Source of the DNA: Burkholderia sp. NRF60-BP8
GTDB lineage: Bacteria; Pseudomonadota; Gammaproteobacteria; Burkholderiales; Burkholderiaceae
Length of the DNA: 64,000 nucleotides
Assembly (NCBI RefSeq): GCF_001522585.2
Contig: NZ_CP013374.1
Location: 744,001-808,000, forward strand
Reading direction: 5' to 3'
Every line of letters starts with the position of its first letter. Positions within the stretch are counted from its first letter, which is position 1. Shown in pieces: positions 1-10,523 of the stretch. A program made the position numbers and the translations under genes. Under the pieces are notes generated by a model. That model saw only the letters and a list, made by a program, of their open reading frames with translations, ran no database searches and had not been told where the DNA came from.

Positions 1-1920
<1,920 letters not shown>

Positions 1921-1935
1921 ACGACGCGTGTCGTG

Positions 1936-1976
1936 CGGGACGTGTCCGTTCGAACGGCACGTCCCGAGCGCATTTT
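1936..1976 (+). terminator. Rho-independent terminator after the dihydropyrimidinase gene
   Basis: A near-perfect inverted repeat, CGGGACGTG (1936-1944) pairing with CACGTCCCG (1958-1966). The sequence between is itself palindromic (CCGTTCGAACGG), so the whole can fold as one long stem with a single bulge. A short T run (TTTT, 1972-1975) follows. It starts 15 bases after the stop codon and separates the permease/hydA transcript from nupC. Confidence 0.75.
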
Positions 1977-2168
1977 AGGCAGGTACATAGCATAACTGAT
2001 CAAGCAGTCGAAGCACGAAAATAGAAACGATCGATGCCATTGATGTCGACGATTTTGGCGACGTTGCCGGCGCACGTATCGTGCGAGTAACATCCACCCA
2101 CCCGATCACGCGGGTCGCGGGCACGGGTCGCCCGCCGAACAGTTCAAATAGTGAGAAAGGAGCACAAG

Positions 2169-3443
2169 GTGGATATTCTGCGCAGTCTCCTCGGTATGCT
2201 GTTTCTGTTGCTGGTCGCGTATCTGCTGTCGAACAACCGCCGCGCGGTCAGCGTGCGAACCATGATCGCCGCGCTGCTCACGCAGTTCGCGATCGGTGCG
2301 CTGGTGCTGTTCGTGCCGTCGGGGCGCGCGGCGCTGGCCGCGGCCGCGAACGGCGTCAATCGCGTGCTCGACATGGGCAATCACGGCATCGCGTTCGTGT
2401 TCGGCGGGCTGGTCGACGCGCGGATGTTCCAGTTGTTCGGCGATGGCGGATTCGTGTTCGGCCTGCGCGTGCTGCCGATGATCATCTTCGTCACCGCGCT
2501 GATCTCGGTGCTGTATTACATCGGCGTGATGAAGTGGATCGTCGCGATCCTCGGCGCGGGGCTCGCGAAAGTGCTCGGCGTGAGCCGCATCGAGGCGTGC
2601 TCGGCCGTCGCGACGATCTTCCTCGGGCAGAGCGAGATGCCCGCGCTCGTGAAGCCGTTCGTGCGCAACATGACGAGCGCCGAGATCTTCACGGTGATGG
2701 CGAGCGGCATGGCGTCGGTCGCGGGCTCGGTGCTGGTCGGCTACGCCGGCCTCGGCGTGAAGATGGAGTATCTGCTCGCCGCATCGTTCATGGCGGTGCC
2801 GGGCGGGCTGCTGTTCGGCAAGCTGCTGTTCCCGACCGTCGAGCCGAGCCGCGTGGTGGTCGACGGCCTCGATTTCGACGACAAGCGGGCCGCCAACGTG
2901 ATCGAGGCGGCCGCATCCGGCGCATCGGTCGGCCTGCGGATCGCGATCAACGTCGGCGCGATGCTGATCGCGTTCGTCGGGCTCATCGCACTGATGAACC
3001 TGATCGTCGGCGGCGCGGCCGCGTTCGCGGGCTTTCCGCAGGTCACGCTGGTCGGCATCATCGGCCACCTGTTCGCGCCGCTTGCGTGGATCATCGGCGT
3101 GCCGTGGCACGATGCGGCGCTGGCCGGCAACTTCATCGGCGAGAAGCTGATCTTCAACGAATTCGTCGCGTACGGCGACCTGTCGCCGTACCTGAAGGGC
3201 GGTGCTCACGCGGCGGCGGCCGGCCTCCAGGTGCTCGACGCGAAGACGCTCGCGATCGTGTCGTTCGCGCTGTGCGGCTTCGCGAACTTCTCGTCGATCG
3301 CGATTCTCGCGGGCGGCTTCAGCGCGGTCGCGCCCGAGCGCCGCTCGGACGTCGCGCGGCTCGGCTTGCGCGCGCTGACGGCGGCGACGCTGTCGAACCT
3401 GATGAGCGCGGCGATTGCCGGCCTGTTTTTCTCGCTGCATTAG
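2169..3443 (+). CDS. nupC: NupC-type concentrative nucleoside transporter
   Basis: A 424-residue multi-spanning inner-membrane protein of the CNT family, which brings nucleosides in with H+ or Na+. The translation has the family's order: an N-terminal helix pair, the NHGIAFVFGG stretch, the SAVATIFLGQSEMPALVKPF stretch (about residues 148-167) that contributes to nucleoside binding, and a C-terminal GFANFSSIAIL segment. I use a GTG start at 2169 because AAGGAG lies 6 bases upstream; a GTG six codons earlier has no better ribosome site. deoA and cdd follow, giving import, then deamination and phosphorolysis of pyrimidine nucleosides. The 225 bases upstream of the GTG hold the hydA terminator and presumably the promoter. 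Confidence 0.93.
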   Translation: MDILRSLLGMLFLLLVAYLLSNNRRAVSVRTMIAALLTQFAIGALVLFVPSGRAALAAAANGVNRVLDMGNHGIAFVFGGLVDARMFQLFGDGGFVFGLRVLPMIIFVTALISVLYYIGVMKWIVAILGAGLAKVLGVSRIEACSAVATIFLGQSEMPALVKPFVRNMTSAEIFTVMASGMASVAGSVLVGYAGLGVKMEYLLAASFMAVPGGLLFGKLLFPTVEPSRVVVDGLDFDDKRAANVIEAAASGASVGLRIAINVGAMLIAFVGLIALMNLIVGGAAAFAGFPQVTLVGIIGHLFAPLAWIIGVPWHDAALAGNFIGEKLIFNEFVAYGDLSPYLKGGAHAAAAGLQVLDAKTLAIVSFALCGFANFSSIAILAGGFSAVAPERRSDVARLGLRALTAATLSNLMSAAIAGLFFSLH

Positions 3444-3511
3444 CGCCTGTTCACGCCGATAACAGGCTCCAAGCCATGCAGTAGACTCCGATCGATCGAA
3501 GCGAGGCAACG

Positions 3512-4828
3512 ATGTTTCTACCGCAGGAATTCATTCGCAGGAAGCGCGACGGGCAGCCGCTCGATCGCGACGGCATAGCCGCGTTCGTGCGCGGCGTGAC
3601 CGACGGCAGCGTGACCGAGGGCCAGGTGGCCGCGTTCGCGATGGCCGTGTATTTCAACGACCTCAGCACGGACGAACGCGTCGCGCTGACGCTCGCGCAG
3701 CGCGATTCGGGCGACGTGCTCGACTGGCGTGCGCTCGATCTCGGCGGGCCGGTGATCGACAAGCATTCGACGGGTGGCGTCGGCGACGTCGTGTCGCTGA
3801 TGCTCGGGCCGATGGTAGCCGCGTGCGGCGGCTACGTGCCGATGATCTCGGGGCGCGGGCTCGGCCATACCGGCGGTACGCTCGACAAGCTCAGCGCGAT
3901 TCCCGGTTACGACGTGATGCCCGATACGGACGCGTTTCGCCGCACGGTGCGCGAGGTCGGCGTCGCGATCATCGGGCAGACCGCGCGGCTCGCGCCGGCC
4001 GACAAGCGCATCTATGCGATCCGCGACGTGACGGCGACCGTCGAATCGGTCGCGATGATCACCGCGTCGATCCTGTCGAAGAAACTCGCGGCGGGGCTCG
4101 ACGGGCTCGTGATGGACGTCAAGGTCGGCTCCGGCGCGTTCATGCCGACCGCGGAGAAATCGGCGGAACTGGCGCGCAGCATCGTCGACGTCGGCAACGG
4201 CGCCGGCATGAAGACGACCGCGATCCTCACCGACATGAACCAGTCGCTCGCGCCGTGCGCAGGCAACGCGCTCGAGGTGGCGTGCGCGATCGACTACCTG
4301 ACGGGCAAGTCGCGCCCCGCGCGCTTGCACGACGTGACGATGGCGCTGTCGGCCGAACTGCTCGTCACCGGTGGGCTGGCGCGCGACGCCGCTCACGCGC
4401 GCGAGCAGCTCCAGCGCGCGCTCGATTCGGGCGCGGCGGTCGAGCGTTTCGCGCGCATGGTCGTCGCGCTCGGCGGCCCCGCCGACCTGATCGACGCACC
4501 GGCGCGGCATCTGGCGCGGGCCGCGGTGATCGTGCCGGTTCCGGCGCCCGCGGGCGGCGTGGTGCAGCGCGTCGATTGCCGTGCGCTCGGGCTGGCGGTG
4601 GTCGCGCTCGGCGGCGGCCGCACGCGCGCGGAGGACGCGATCGACGTCAGCGTCGGCCTGTCGGCGCTCGCGGAGATCGGGCAGCGTATCGGGGCCGGCG
4701 AGCCGCTCGGCTTCGTGCATGCCCGCGACGAAGCGGCCGCGGCCCATGCGGCGGATGCGATTCGCCGCAGCTACGTACTCGGCGAGACCGGCGAAGCGCC
4801 GCCGACCCTTTACCGGCAGATCGGCTGA
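3512..4828 (+). CDS. deoA: Thymidine phosphorylase
   Basis: A 438-residue cytoplasmic enzyme that splits thymidine (and deoxyuridine) with phosphate to the base plus 2-deoxyribose 1-phosphate. The phosphate-binding signature KHSTGGVGD is at residues 84-92 and the family motif [15 protein letters not shown] follows. Length is normal for the family (about 440). It lies 68 bases after nupC and 19 bases before cdd on the same strand, so these three form a salvage operon. The deoxyribose 1-phosphate made here would feed the deoxyribose pathway at the right-hand end of the window, but a phosphopentomutase is not seen. Confidence 0.95.
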   Translation: MFLPQEFIRRKRDGQPLDRDGIAAFVRGVTDGSVTEGQVAAFAMAVYFNDLSTDERVALTLAQRDSGDVLDWRALDLGGPVIDKHSTGGVGDVVSLMLGPMVAACGGYVPMISGRGLGHTGGTLDKLSAIPGYDVMPDTDAFRRTVREVGVAIIGQTARLAPADKRIYAIRDVTATVESVAMITASILSKKLAAGLDGLVMDVKVGSGAFMPTAEKSAELARSIVDVGNGAGMKTTAILTDMNQSLAPCAGNALEVACAIDYLTGKSRPARLHDVTMALSAELLVTGGLARDAAHAREQLQRALDSGAAVERFARMVVALGGPADLIDAPARHLARAAVIVPVPAPAGGVVQRVDCRALGLAVVALGGGRTRAEDAIDVSVGLSALAEIGQRIGAGEPLGFVHARDEAAAAHAADAIRRSYVLGETGEAPPTLYRQIG

Positions 4829-4847
4829 CCCTGCCGCGGAGACCTCG

Positions 4848-5237
4848 ATGGAACGAGACGAACTGATCGAACAGGCGAAGGCGGCGCGCGACCGCGCGTA
4901 TGCGCCGTATTCGCGCTTCAAGGTCGGCGCGGCGCTGCAGGCGCGCGACGGGACGATTTTCCACGGCTGCAACGTCGAGAACGCGTCGTACGGACTGTGC
5001 AATTGCGCGGAACGCACGGCGCTGTTCGCGGCGATCGCCGCCGGTTATCGGCCGGGCGATTTCGCGCGGCTCGCGGTCGTCGGCGACACGGACGGACCGA
5101 TCGCGCCGTGCGGCGCATGTCGTCAGGTGATCATCGAGATCGGCAAGCCCGACATCGAAGTGATTCTCGCCAACCTGAAAGGGGCCGTCGAGATCACGAC
5201 GGCCCGCGCGTTGCTGCCGGGCGCGTTTACGCTGTAA
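4848..5237 (+). CDS. cdd: Cytidine deaminase (small tetrameric class)
   Basis: A 129-residue zinc enzyme that deaminates cytidine and deoxycytidine to uridine and deoxyuridine, supplying substrates for DeoA-type phosphorolysis. The zinc and catalytic residues are visible: C53 and E55 in GLCNCAERTA, and C88 and C91 in PCGAC. The length and three-cysteine site put it in the homotetrameric class. The ATG at 4848 follows a modest GGAG and sits 19 bases after the deoA stop; the open frame extends upstream but only as overlap with deoA. It is the last gene of the operon and converges with the Rieske gene 21 bases away. Confidence 0.95.
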   Translation: MERDELIEQAKAARDRAYAPYSRFKVGAALQARDGTIFHGCNVENASYGLCNCAERTALFAAIAAGYRPGDFARLAVVGDTDGPIAPCGACRQVIIEIGKPDIEVILANLKGAVEITTARALLPGAFTL

Positions 5238-5258
5238 CGGCGCGCCGCAGGCGTCGCT

Positions 5259-6374
5259 TCACGCGCCGTCGCGCGCGTCGCGGATCGGGATCACGGTGCG
5301 TGCGCCGCACTGGCGCAGCAGGTCGCGCAACTCGTTGATGACCGGAAACACTTCGTGGTTCCAGTCGGCGCCCTGGCGATCGTGCGCTTCCTGTTCGCGT
5401 TCGACGATCCAGCGATCCTCGCGGAAGATACGCTCGGTGAACCACACGAGCAGCGGCCATGCGAGATCGAGTGCGAACGGGATGCCGGGCTTGTGGATCG
5501 ACAGCAGCCCGAACGTGCGGTTGGTGCGCTGCTCGGCGTCGAGCGGCACGTAGACGATCCACAGATCCATCACGAGCGTGCCTTCGCTCGAGCGAATCTG
5601 CAGCGTCTGGTACGGATAGCCGGTGCGCACCGTCATCACGCTCTTGTTGGCCTGGTCGCCGGGCTTCTTGCTCGAACCGAACACGAGCGCCTCGCCGACC
5701 GGCTGCTTGCCTTCCATCCGCGCGAACGTGTAGTCGACCTCGACCCAGTCGTCGCCGCGGCGGCGGCCCACCGAGCGCGCGCGCATCTGCCCCATCTGCT
5801 TGCGATGCAGGAACTGATGGTTCATGTCCATCAGGTTTTCGTGCATGAACGAGTAGTGGCACTTGACCTCGCGGCCGAAGCGGCGCGTCTTGTACGCGCG
5901 GTTGTCCGCGGATTCGAGCGTGGGGAACGGTCGTGCTTCGGCGAGCGTGGCATCGCCCGGGAACACGAAGATCAGCCCGTGCGCTTCGCGGCATGGATAC
6001 GCGCGCACGCCGTTGGGCAAGCGCTCGCGGCCGAGGTAGGGCACGTCGACGCAGCGGCCGCTGTCGCACGCGTAGGTCCAGCCGTGGTAGCAGCAGCGCA
6101 GCGTCTCGCCGCTCACCACGCCCGCGTGCAGCGGCACCTGGCGGTGCGCGCAACGATCTTCGAGCGCATACACGGCGCCCGATTCGGTGCGCACGAGCAC
6201 GATCGGGTCGCCGGCGAAGCGCACGCCGAGCGTCTTGCCGCGCTTGAGCTCGCGCGACCATGCGAGCGGGTACCAGTGATCCGGATGAATGGGCACGCGG
6301 CGCAGGTCGCGCACGACCGCGCCGGTGGACGGCTCTTCGAGGGTATTGCTGTCAGGCAAGGGCACTGCGCGCAT
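5259..6374 (-). CDS. Rieske (2Fe-2S) non-heme iron oxygenase
   Basis: A 371-residue oxygenase alpha-subunit-like protein. The Rieske cluster ligands are clear: CAHRQ followed by CCYHGW at about residues 75-100. The mononuclear iron site is suggested by the NHQFLHR segment and a later acidic residue in REDRWIVEREQ, as in vanillate O-demethylase and related O/N-demethylases. The start at 6374 is chosen for an AGGAGG 8 bases upstream; an ATG 15 codons earlier lacks one. No ferredoxin or reductase partner lies nearby, so electrons must come from an unlinked reductase. Substrate unknown. It converges on the nucleoside operon, and nothing links it functionally to pyrimidines. Confidence 0.85.
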   Translation of the reverse strand: MRAVPLPDSNTLEEPSTGAVVRDLRRVPIHPDHWYPLAWSRELKRGKTLGVRFAGDPIVLVRTESGAVYALEDRCAHRQVPLHAGVVSGETLRCCYHGWTYACDSGRCVDVPYLGRERLPNGVRAYPCREAHGLIFVFPGDATLAEARPFPTLESADNRAYKTRRFGREVKCHYSFMHENLMDMNHQFLHRKQMGQMRARSVGRRRGDDWVEVDYTFARMEGKQPVGEALVFGSSKKPGDQANKSVMTVRTGYPYQTLQIRSSEGTLVMDLWIVYVPLDAEQRTNRTFGLLSIHKPGIPFALDLAWPLLVWFTERIFREDRWIVEREQEAHDRQGADWNHEVFPVINELRDLLRQCGARTVIPIRDARDGA

Positions 6375-6625
6375 GCGTGACGCCTCCTGGCTTGGCGGGT
6401 GGTCCGGACGCCGCGTCATGCGGCGAGGATCAGGAGAAGTCTACGCGAAGTTGCCGGCCGCGGCGGACGCGATGCGGGTTTGCCCCGCCATCGCGCGCAC
6501 CGATTCGTTGATGCGGCGCAAAGAGGGCAGCCGCCGGTGCGTGGCGGGGCGGGCCGCCGCGGTTGTGTGGCGGGCGGCATCCCGTCACGCAGCCGGGCGG
6601 TGGTCGCGAGCGGCTCGCAAGCGGC

Positions 6626-7369
6626 TCACGAGCGCGCTTCGCGCCACAGTATCGCGTCGGCACGGTACAGCGCCGGGAAGCGCTGCTTCAGCCCGGCGAC
6701 CTTCGGCAGGTCGTTGAACGCGATATACGGCGCATCCGGATGCAGTTCGAGGTAGTTCTGGTGATAGGCCTCGGCCGGATAGAACCCCTTGTACGCCTCG
6801 ACGCGCGTGACCACGGGCGCCGGAAACACGTGCGCGGCGCCGAGCTGCGCGATGTACGCGGTCGCGACCGCGCGTTGCTGCGCGGTGGTCGGGAAGATCG
6901 CGGACCGGTACTGCGAGCCTTCGTCGGGGCCTTGCCGGTTCAGTTCGGTCGGATCGTGCGCGACCGAGAAGAATACCTGCAGCAGCCGGCCGTACGTGAT
7001 CTGGGTCGGGTCGTAGACGATGCGCACCGATTCCGCGTGCCCCGTCAGCCCCGAGCCGACCAGCGCGTAGTGCGCGGTTTCGGACGCGCCGCCCGCATAG
7101 CCTGCAGTGACCTGCTTCACGCCCTTCACGTGCTCGAACACGCCCTGGACACCCCAGAAGCAGCCGCCGGCGAGCACGGCCGTCTCGTCGTGCGACGCGC
7201 CGGGCGTTTCGTCGAGCGCCGGCGCGGGCACGGTGCGCATCGGCTCGGCGGAATTGACGATGCGCTGGTAGCCGAACACGGCGGCTGCCGCGACGGCGAT
7301 GGCGCCGATGCGGCGCAGCATGGCCGCACGCCGTCGTGCGGCGGCATCGCGAATAGGGATCGGGTTCAT
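6626..7369 (-). CDS. msrA: Peptide methionine-(S)-sulfoxide reductase with N-terminal export/anchor segment
   Basis: A 247-residue MsrA that reduces the S form of methionine sulfoxide in proteins. The catalytic cysteine is C70 in AGGCFWGVQ, followed by the expected YAGG, SVAHDPTELNRQGPD and SQYRS motifs. The usual catalytic domain is about 160-180 residues; the extra N-terminus has a basic RRR/RR stretch and then a hydrophobic AIAVAAAAVFGY run (about residues 22-34), which reads as a signal peptide or membrane anchor facing the periplasm. AGGAG sits 5 bases before the ATG. It is the last gene of an msrB-dipZ-msrA operon, 55 bases after dipZ. Confidence 0.92.
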   Translation of the reverse strand: MNPIPIRDAAARRRAAMLRRIGAIAVAAAAVFGYQRIVNSAEPMRTVPAPALDETPGASHDETAVLAGGCFWGVQGVFEHVKGVKQVTAGYAGGASETAHYALVGSGLTGHAESVRIVYDPTQITYGRLLQVFFSVAHDPTELNRQGPDEGSQYRSAIFPTTAQQRAVATAYIAQLGAAHVFPAPVVTRVEAYKGFYPAEAYHQNYLELHPDAPYIAFNDLPKVAGLKQRFPALYRADAILWREARS

Positions 7370-7424
7370 CTTTTGCTCCTTCGACATGCGTCGAGAAATG
7401 TGTCCAGAAATGCGGCGCCCGCGA

Positions 7425-9287
7425 TCAACCGAAAGTGAATGCATACGCATCGACCCCCGGATCGAGGAACTCGATCGAGAACGTGCGATCGGCGATCGCG
7501 CCGGGCTGCCGGACGAGCTGGTACAGGCGCTGGCCGGTGACGGTGCCGTAGCCCTGTGCGTCGACGTCGGCGCCATGCGCGGCGCCGGGCGCCGCGCCGT
7601 CGAGCGTCACGCGAAAGCGCACGGGCCGGCCGTTCGTGCCGGGGCCGAGCACGAGATGCAGATCGCGCGCATGGAAGCGGTAGACGATCCGGCCATCCGG
7701 CGCGGCGAGCGACGCGCGTTCGGCGCCGACGTTCCACGTGCCCGCGAGGCCCCAGCCGTTGAGATCCGGCCGGGCCGGCACGTCGTAGCGGTGCGCCGCG
7801 TCGCGTACGACGCCGCCCGGCGACGCGAAGCTTTCTGCGCGCGCATAGCCGACATAGGTTTCGGGCGAACGGACGTCCGCGCTGTCGGCGGCCGCGAGCG
7901 CACCCTTCGCGGGCGCGCCGGCGAGCCCGAGCGGCACGTTCAGCGCGTCCGGATGACCGGCTTCGGCGAGCAGCGACTGGATCGCGCGTTCCGATTGCGC
8001 GTATTCGCCTTCGCCGAAGTGGTGATGACGGATCCGTCCTTGCGCGTCGATGAAGTAGTGCGCGGGCCAGTATTCGTTGTTGAACGCGCGCCAGATCGAA
8101 TAGCCGTTGTCGATCGCGACCGGGTAGTCGATCCCGAGGTCGTGCACGGCCTTCTTCACGTTGCCGATGTCGCGCTCGAACGCGAACTCCGGCGCGTGCA
8201 CGCCGATCACGACGAGCCCGTACGGCGCATACTTGCGCGCCCACGCGGTCGTGTACGGCAGCGTGCGCAGGCAGTTGATGCACGAATACGTCCAGAAGTC
8301 GACCAGCACGACCTTGCCGCGTAGCCCGGCCGCCGTCAGCGGCGGCGAGTTCAGCCATTGCACGGCGCCGTCGAGCGACGGCAGCGTGCCTTCGACCGGC
8401 AGCGCGGCCGCGGGGGCGCCGGCCGCACGCATCATCGCGCCGCCGGCCATCGCACCGCCGCCGGCCTGCGCGCCGTCGGTTGTTGCGGCGGCCATCATTG
8501 CACTGCCCGTCGCGTTGTCGGTGGCGCCGGTCGCGACCGTTGCCGCCGGCGCGCCGTTCGAGCGTCCGCCGAGGCGGTCGACGAGTTTCGTTTCGAGCCC
8601 GCCGGTGGTGACGGTCGACAGTTGCGCGAGGGCGCCCGTGTCGAGACCGAGCGCGATCGCGCCGACACCGGCCAGGAGCGCCGCGCCGATCCCGCGCCGG
8701 ATCCATTCGCCGGCGCCGAGCGAGCGCTTCATCGCGGCGAACACCTTGCCGCCGATCACGAGCGCAACGCCGAGCGACGTCGCCGCGCCGGCCGCATACG
8801 CGACGAGCAACAGCGTCGTGCCGACGCTCGCGCCGCGCAGCGCGGCGCCGGTCAGCACGAGGCCGAGGATCGGGCCCGCGCACGGCGCCCACAGCAGGCC
8901 CGTCGCGACGCCGAGCAGCAGCGACGACGCCGGGCCGGCCGGGCGGCCGTCGCGTTGCGCGAACCCGGTGAGCCGGTTGCCGGCGGCGACGAGCGGGCGC
9001 GTCAGGTGTTCCGCGAAGCGCGGCATCAGCAACGTCAGGCCGAACACCGCGAGCAGCACGATCGCGATCCAGCGGCCGGCCTGGTTGGCCTGCGCGACCC
9101 AGCCGCCGCCGACGGCGGCGAGCGTCGCGACGACGGCGAACGTGAGCGCCATGCCGGCGAGCAGCGGCAGGCCGGTGCGCACGAACGGCTGGTCGGCGCG
9201 CGCGAACACGAACGGCAGCACGGGCAGGATGCACGGGCTCAGGATCGTGAGCACGCCGCCGAGATAGGCAAGGACGATGAGCAGCAT
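7425..9287 (-). CDS. dipZ: DipZ-type protein: CcdA-like membrane electron conduit fused to a thioredoxin domain
   Basis: A 620-residue fusion. Residues about 1-215 are a CcdA/DsbD-like membrane domain of six or so helices with paired cysteines (C19 in SPCILP and the cysteine in LLWAPCAGP) that carries electrons from cytoplasmic thioredoxin outward. A low-complexity Gly/Ala/Met linker follows. A TlpA-like thioredoxin domain has C336 and C339 (WTYSCINC), and the last 150 or so residues form a beta-rich C-terminal domain as in mycobacterial DipZ. The ATG at 9287 has GGAGAACGCACC just upstream. Lying between msrB and msrA, it is the likely source of reducing power for both. The function of the C-terminal domain is not known. 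Confidence 0.88.
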   Translation of the reverse strand: MLLIVLAYLGGVLTILSPCILPVLPFVFARADQPFVRTGLPLLAGMALTFAVVATLAAVGGGWVAQANQAGRWIAIVLLAVFGLTLLMPRFAEHLTRPLVAAGNRLTGFAQRDGRPAGPASSLLLGVATGLLWAPCAGPILGLVLTGAALRGASVGTTLLLVAYAAGAATSLGVALVIGGKVFAAMKRSLGAGEWIRRGIGAALLAGVGAIALGLDTGALAQLSTVTTGGLETKLVDRLGGRSNGAPAATVATGATDNATGSAMMAAATTDGAQAGGGAMAGGAMMRAAGAPAAALPVEGTLPSLDGAVQWLNSPPLTAAGLRGKVVLVDFWTYSCINCLRTLPYTTAWARKYAPYGLVVIGVHAPEFAFERDIGNVKKAVHDLGIDYPVAIDNGYSIWRAFNNEYWPAHYFIDAQGRIRHHHFGEGEYAQSERAIQSLLAEAGHPDALNVPLGLAGAPAKGALAAADSADVRSPETYVGYARAESFASPGGVVRDAAHRYDVPARPDLNGWGLAGTWNVGAERASLAAPDGRIVYRFHARDLHLVLGPGTNGRPVRFRVTLDGAAPGAAHGADVDAQGYGTVTGQRLYQLVRQPGAIADRTFSIEFLDPGVDAYAFTFG

Positions 9288-9322
9288 GGTGCGTTCTCCA
9301 GTCGGACGGGAGTGGGGCCTGG

Positions 9323-9853
9323 TCAGGCGGCGGCCGGGTGGAAGGCGAGCGCGACGCCGTTCATGCAGTAGCGCAGGCCGGTCGGCGCCGGGCCGTCGTC
9401 GAACACGTGGCCGAGATGGCCGCCGCAGCGGCGGCAGTGCACCTCGGTGCGGACCATCCCGAACGACGCGTCGGTGTCGGTGCCGACTGCGTGGTCGAGC
9501 GGTTTCCAGAAGCTCGGCCAGCCCGTATGACTGTCGAACTTGGTGGCCGACGAGAACAGCGCGAGGTCGCAGCCGGCGCACGCGAACGTGCCGTGCCGGT
9601 GCTCGTCGTTCAGCGGGCTGCTGAACGGCCGTTCGGTGCCGGCTTCGCGCAGGACCGTGTATTGGGCGGGCGTGAGCCGGCGATGCCATTCGGCGTCGCT
9701 GTGCGTGATCTCGAAAGGAGCGGCTTTGGGCGAGCCGGCCGGCGGCGCGGCGAACGCGCGGCCGACCAGCGCGCGGCGGCCGGCGGACGACAGCGCCGCG
9801 AGCGCGGCGAGGCCGGTGGCGCCGGCGAACAGCAGGTGTCTGCGGGTGGGCAT
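9323..9853 (-). CDS. msrB: Peptide methionine-(R)-sulfoxide reductase, exported
   Basis: A 176-residue MsrB that reduces the R form of methionine sulfoxide. The structural zinc site is C92/C95 (CAGC) with C140/C143 (CRRC), and the catalytic cysteine is C163 in RYCMNG. The N-terminus has arginines at 4-5, then a hydrophobic LLFAGATGLAALAAL stretch and AFAA near residue 36, so it is exported, possibly by Tat. AGGAG lies just before the ATG. It is first in the operon with dipZ (35 bases on) and msrA. MsrA and MsrB together cover both sulfoxide stereoisomers, and both appear to act outside the cytoplasm. Confidence 0.92.
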   Translation of the reverse strand: MPTRRHLLFAGATGLAALAALSSAGRRALVGRAFAAPPAGSPKAAPFEITHSDAEWHRRLTPAQYTVLREAGTERPFSSPLNDEHRHGTFACAGCDLALFSSATKFDSHTGWPSFWKPLDHAVGTDTDASFGMVRTEVHCRRCGGHLGHVFDDGPAPTGLRYCMNGVALAFHPAAA

Positions 9854-10147
9854 GATGGGCTCCTGGAAGCGGGTCCTGAAAACATGCGCCCATCGTAGGT
9901 GGCGGCCGGTGTCGAAGTCCTCACGGAAAGTTAAATGAATCGTGATGATTGGCCGGCGTTCCGGTCAGGGCGGTTGAAATCCGTTCGAGCCATGTCCGGG
10001 AAGGGTTTGCGGGGAATCGACGGTCCGGCAACTTCCACGGAAATCCCGCACGAACCGCAACGTTTTAGTGTCTTTTCAATGTTCGCGGTGTGGGTAGGCC
10101 CTGCTTGGGATACGCGGGCCTGGGCGACAAGATCTCGATGTCCGGCA

Positions 10148-10480
10148 AGCAAACTCGTCACGGAGAATTTCGTCACGTTCCCGGCGGGTTACGGTTCCGC
10201 GCTGAATGCGGCGCTCGAGGATCTGTGCGCCCAGGAGGGCGTTGCGCCGCAGATAGGGCCTACCGCATCGCAGATGACGACGCTGGTGTCGCTGGTGGCA
10301 GCGGAACGCGGCGTCGCCATCGTGCCCGGCTTCACGTCGACGCTACGACGCTCGGGCGTCGCCTACGTGCCGCTGGCGACGCCGCATGTTCTCGAGTTGG
10401 TCGTCACATGGTCCGAGCCGTTCTCGTCGACCTGCGTCGGGCAGTTCATCGAGTTCGTCAGGTCGGCCGCGGCCGGCTAG
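10148..10480 (+). pseudogene. LysR-type regulator remnant (C-terminal part only)
   Basis: The frame from about 10150 to the TAG at 10478 reads as the last 105 or so residues of a LysR effector-binding domain: a VTFPAGYGSALN stretch, then VSLVAAERGVAIVPG and a C-terminal IEFVRSA. The open frame runs upstream to 9935, but those residues do not resemble a LysR DNA-binding domain and no winged helix is found in any frame nearby. The gene has lost about two thirds of its length, with the break near 10150. It probably once regulated the convergent MFS gene. Its stop codon lies in a 14-bp tandem repeat. Confidence 0.7.
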
Positions 10481-10523
10481 GCGCGGTCGGCTAGGTGCGG
10501 CCGGCTAGGTGCGGCCGGCTAGG
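10471..10523. repeat. 14-bp tandem repeat spanning the stop codons of two convergent genes
   Basis: Almost four copies of GGCCGGCTAGGTGC starting at 10471, 10485, 10499 and 10513 (partial), with one or two substitutions each. Every copy contains CTAG, which gives TAG stop codons on both strands. The first copy ends the LysR remnant and the last ends the MFS gene on the opposite strand. It looks like slipped-strand expansion. Confidence 0.85.

Noticed and set aside
2106-5017. Long minus-strand frames under nupC and deoA
   Set aside because: Shadows of well-identified genes; arginine-rich with no motif.
9935-10147. N-terminal part of the LysR-like frame
   Set aside because: The open frame extends upstream to 9935, but the residues lack any winged helix or linker helix and are treated as non-coding before the remnant.
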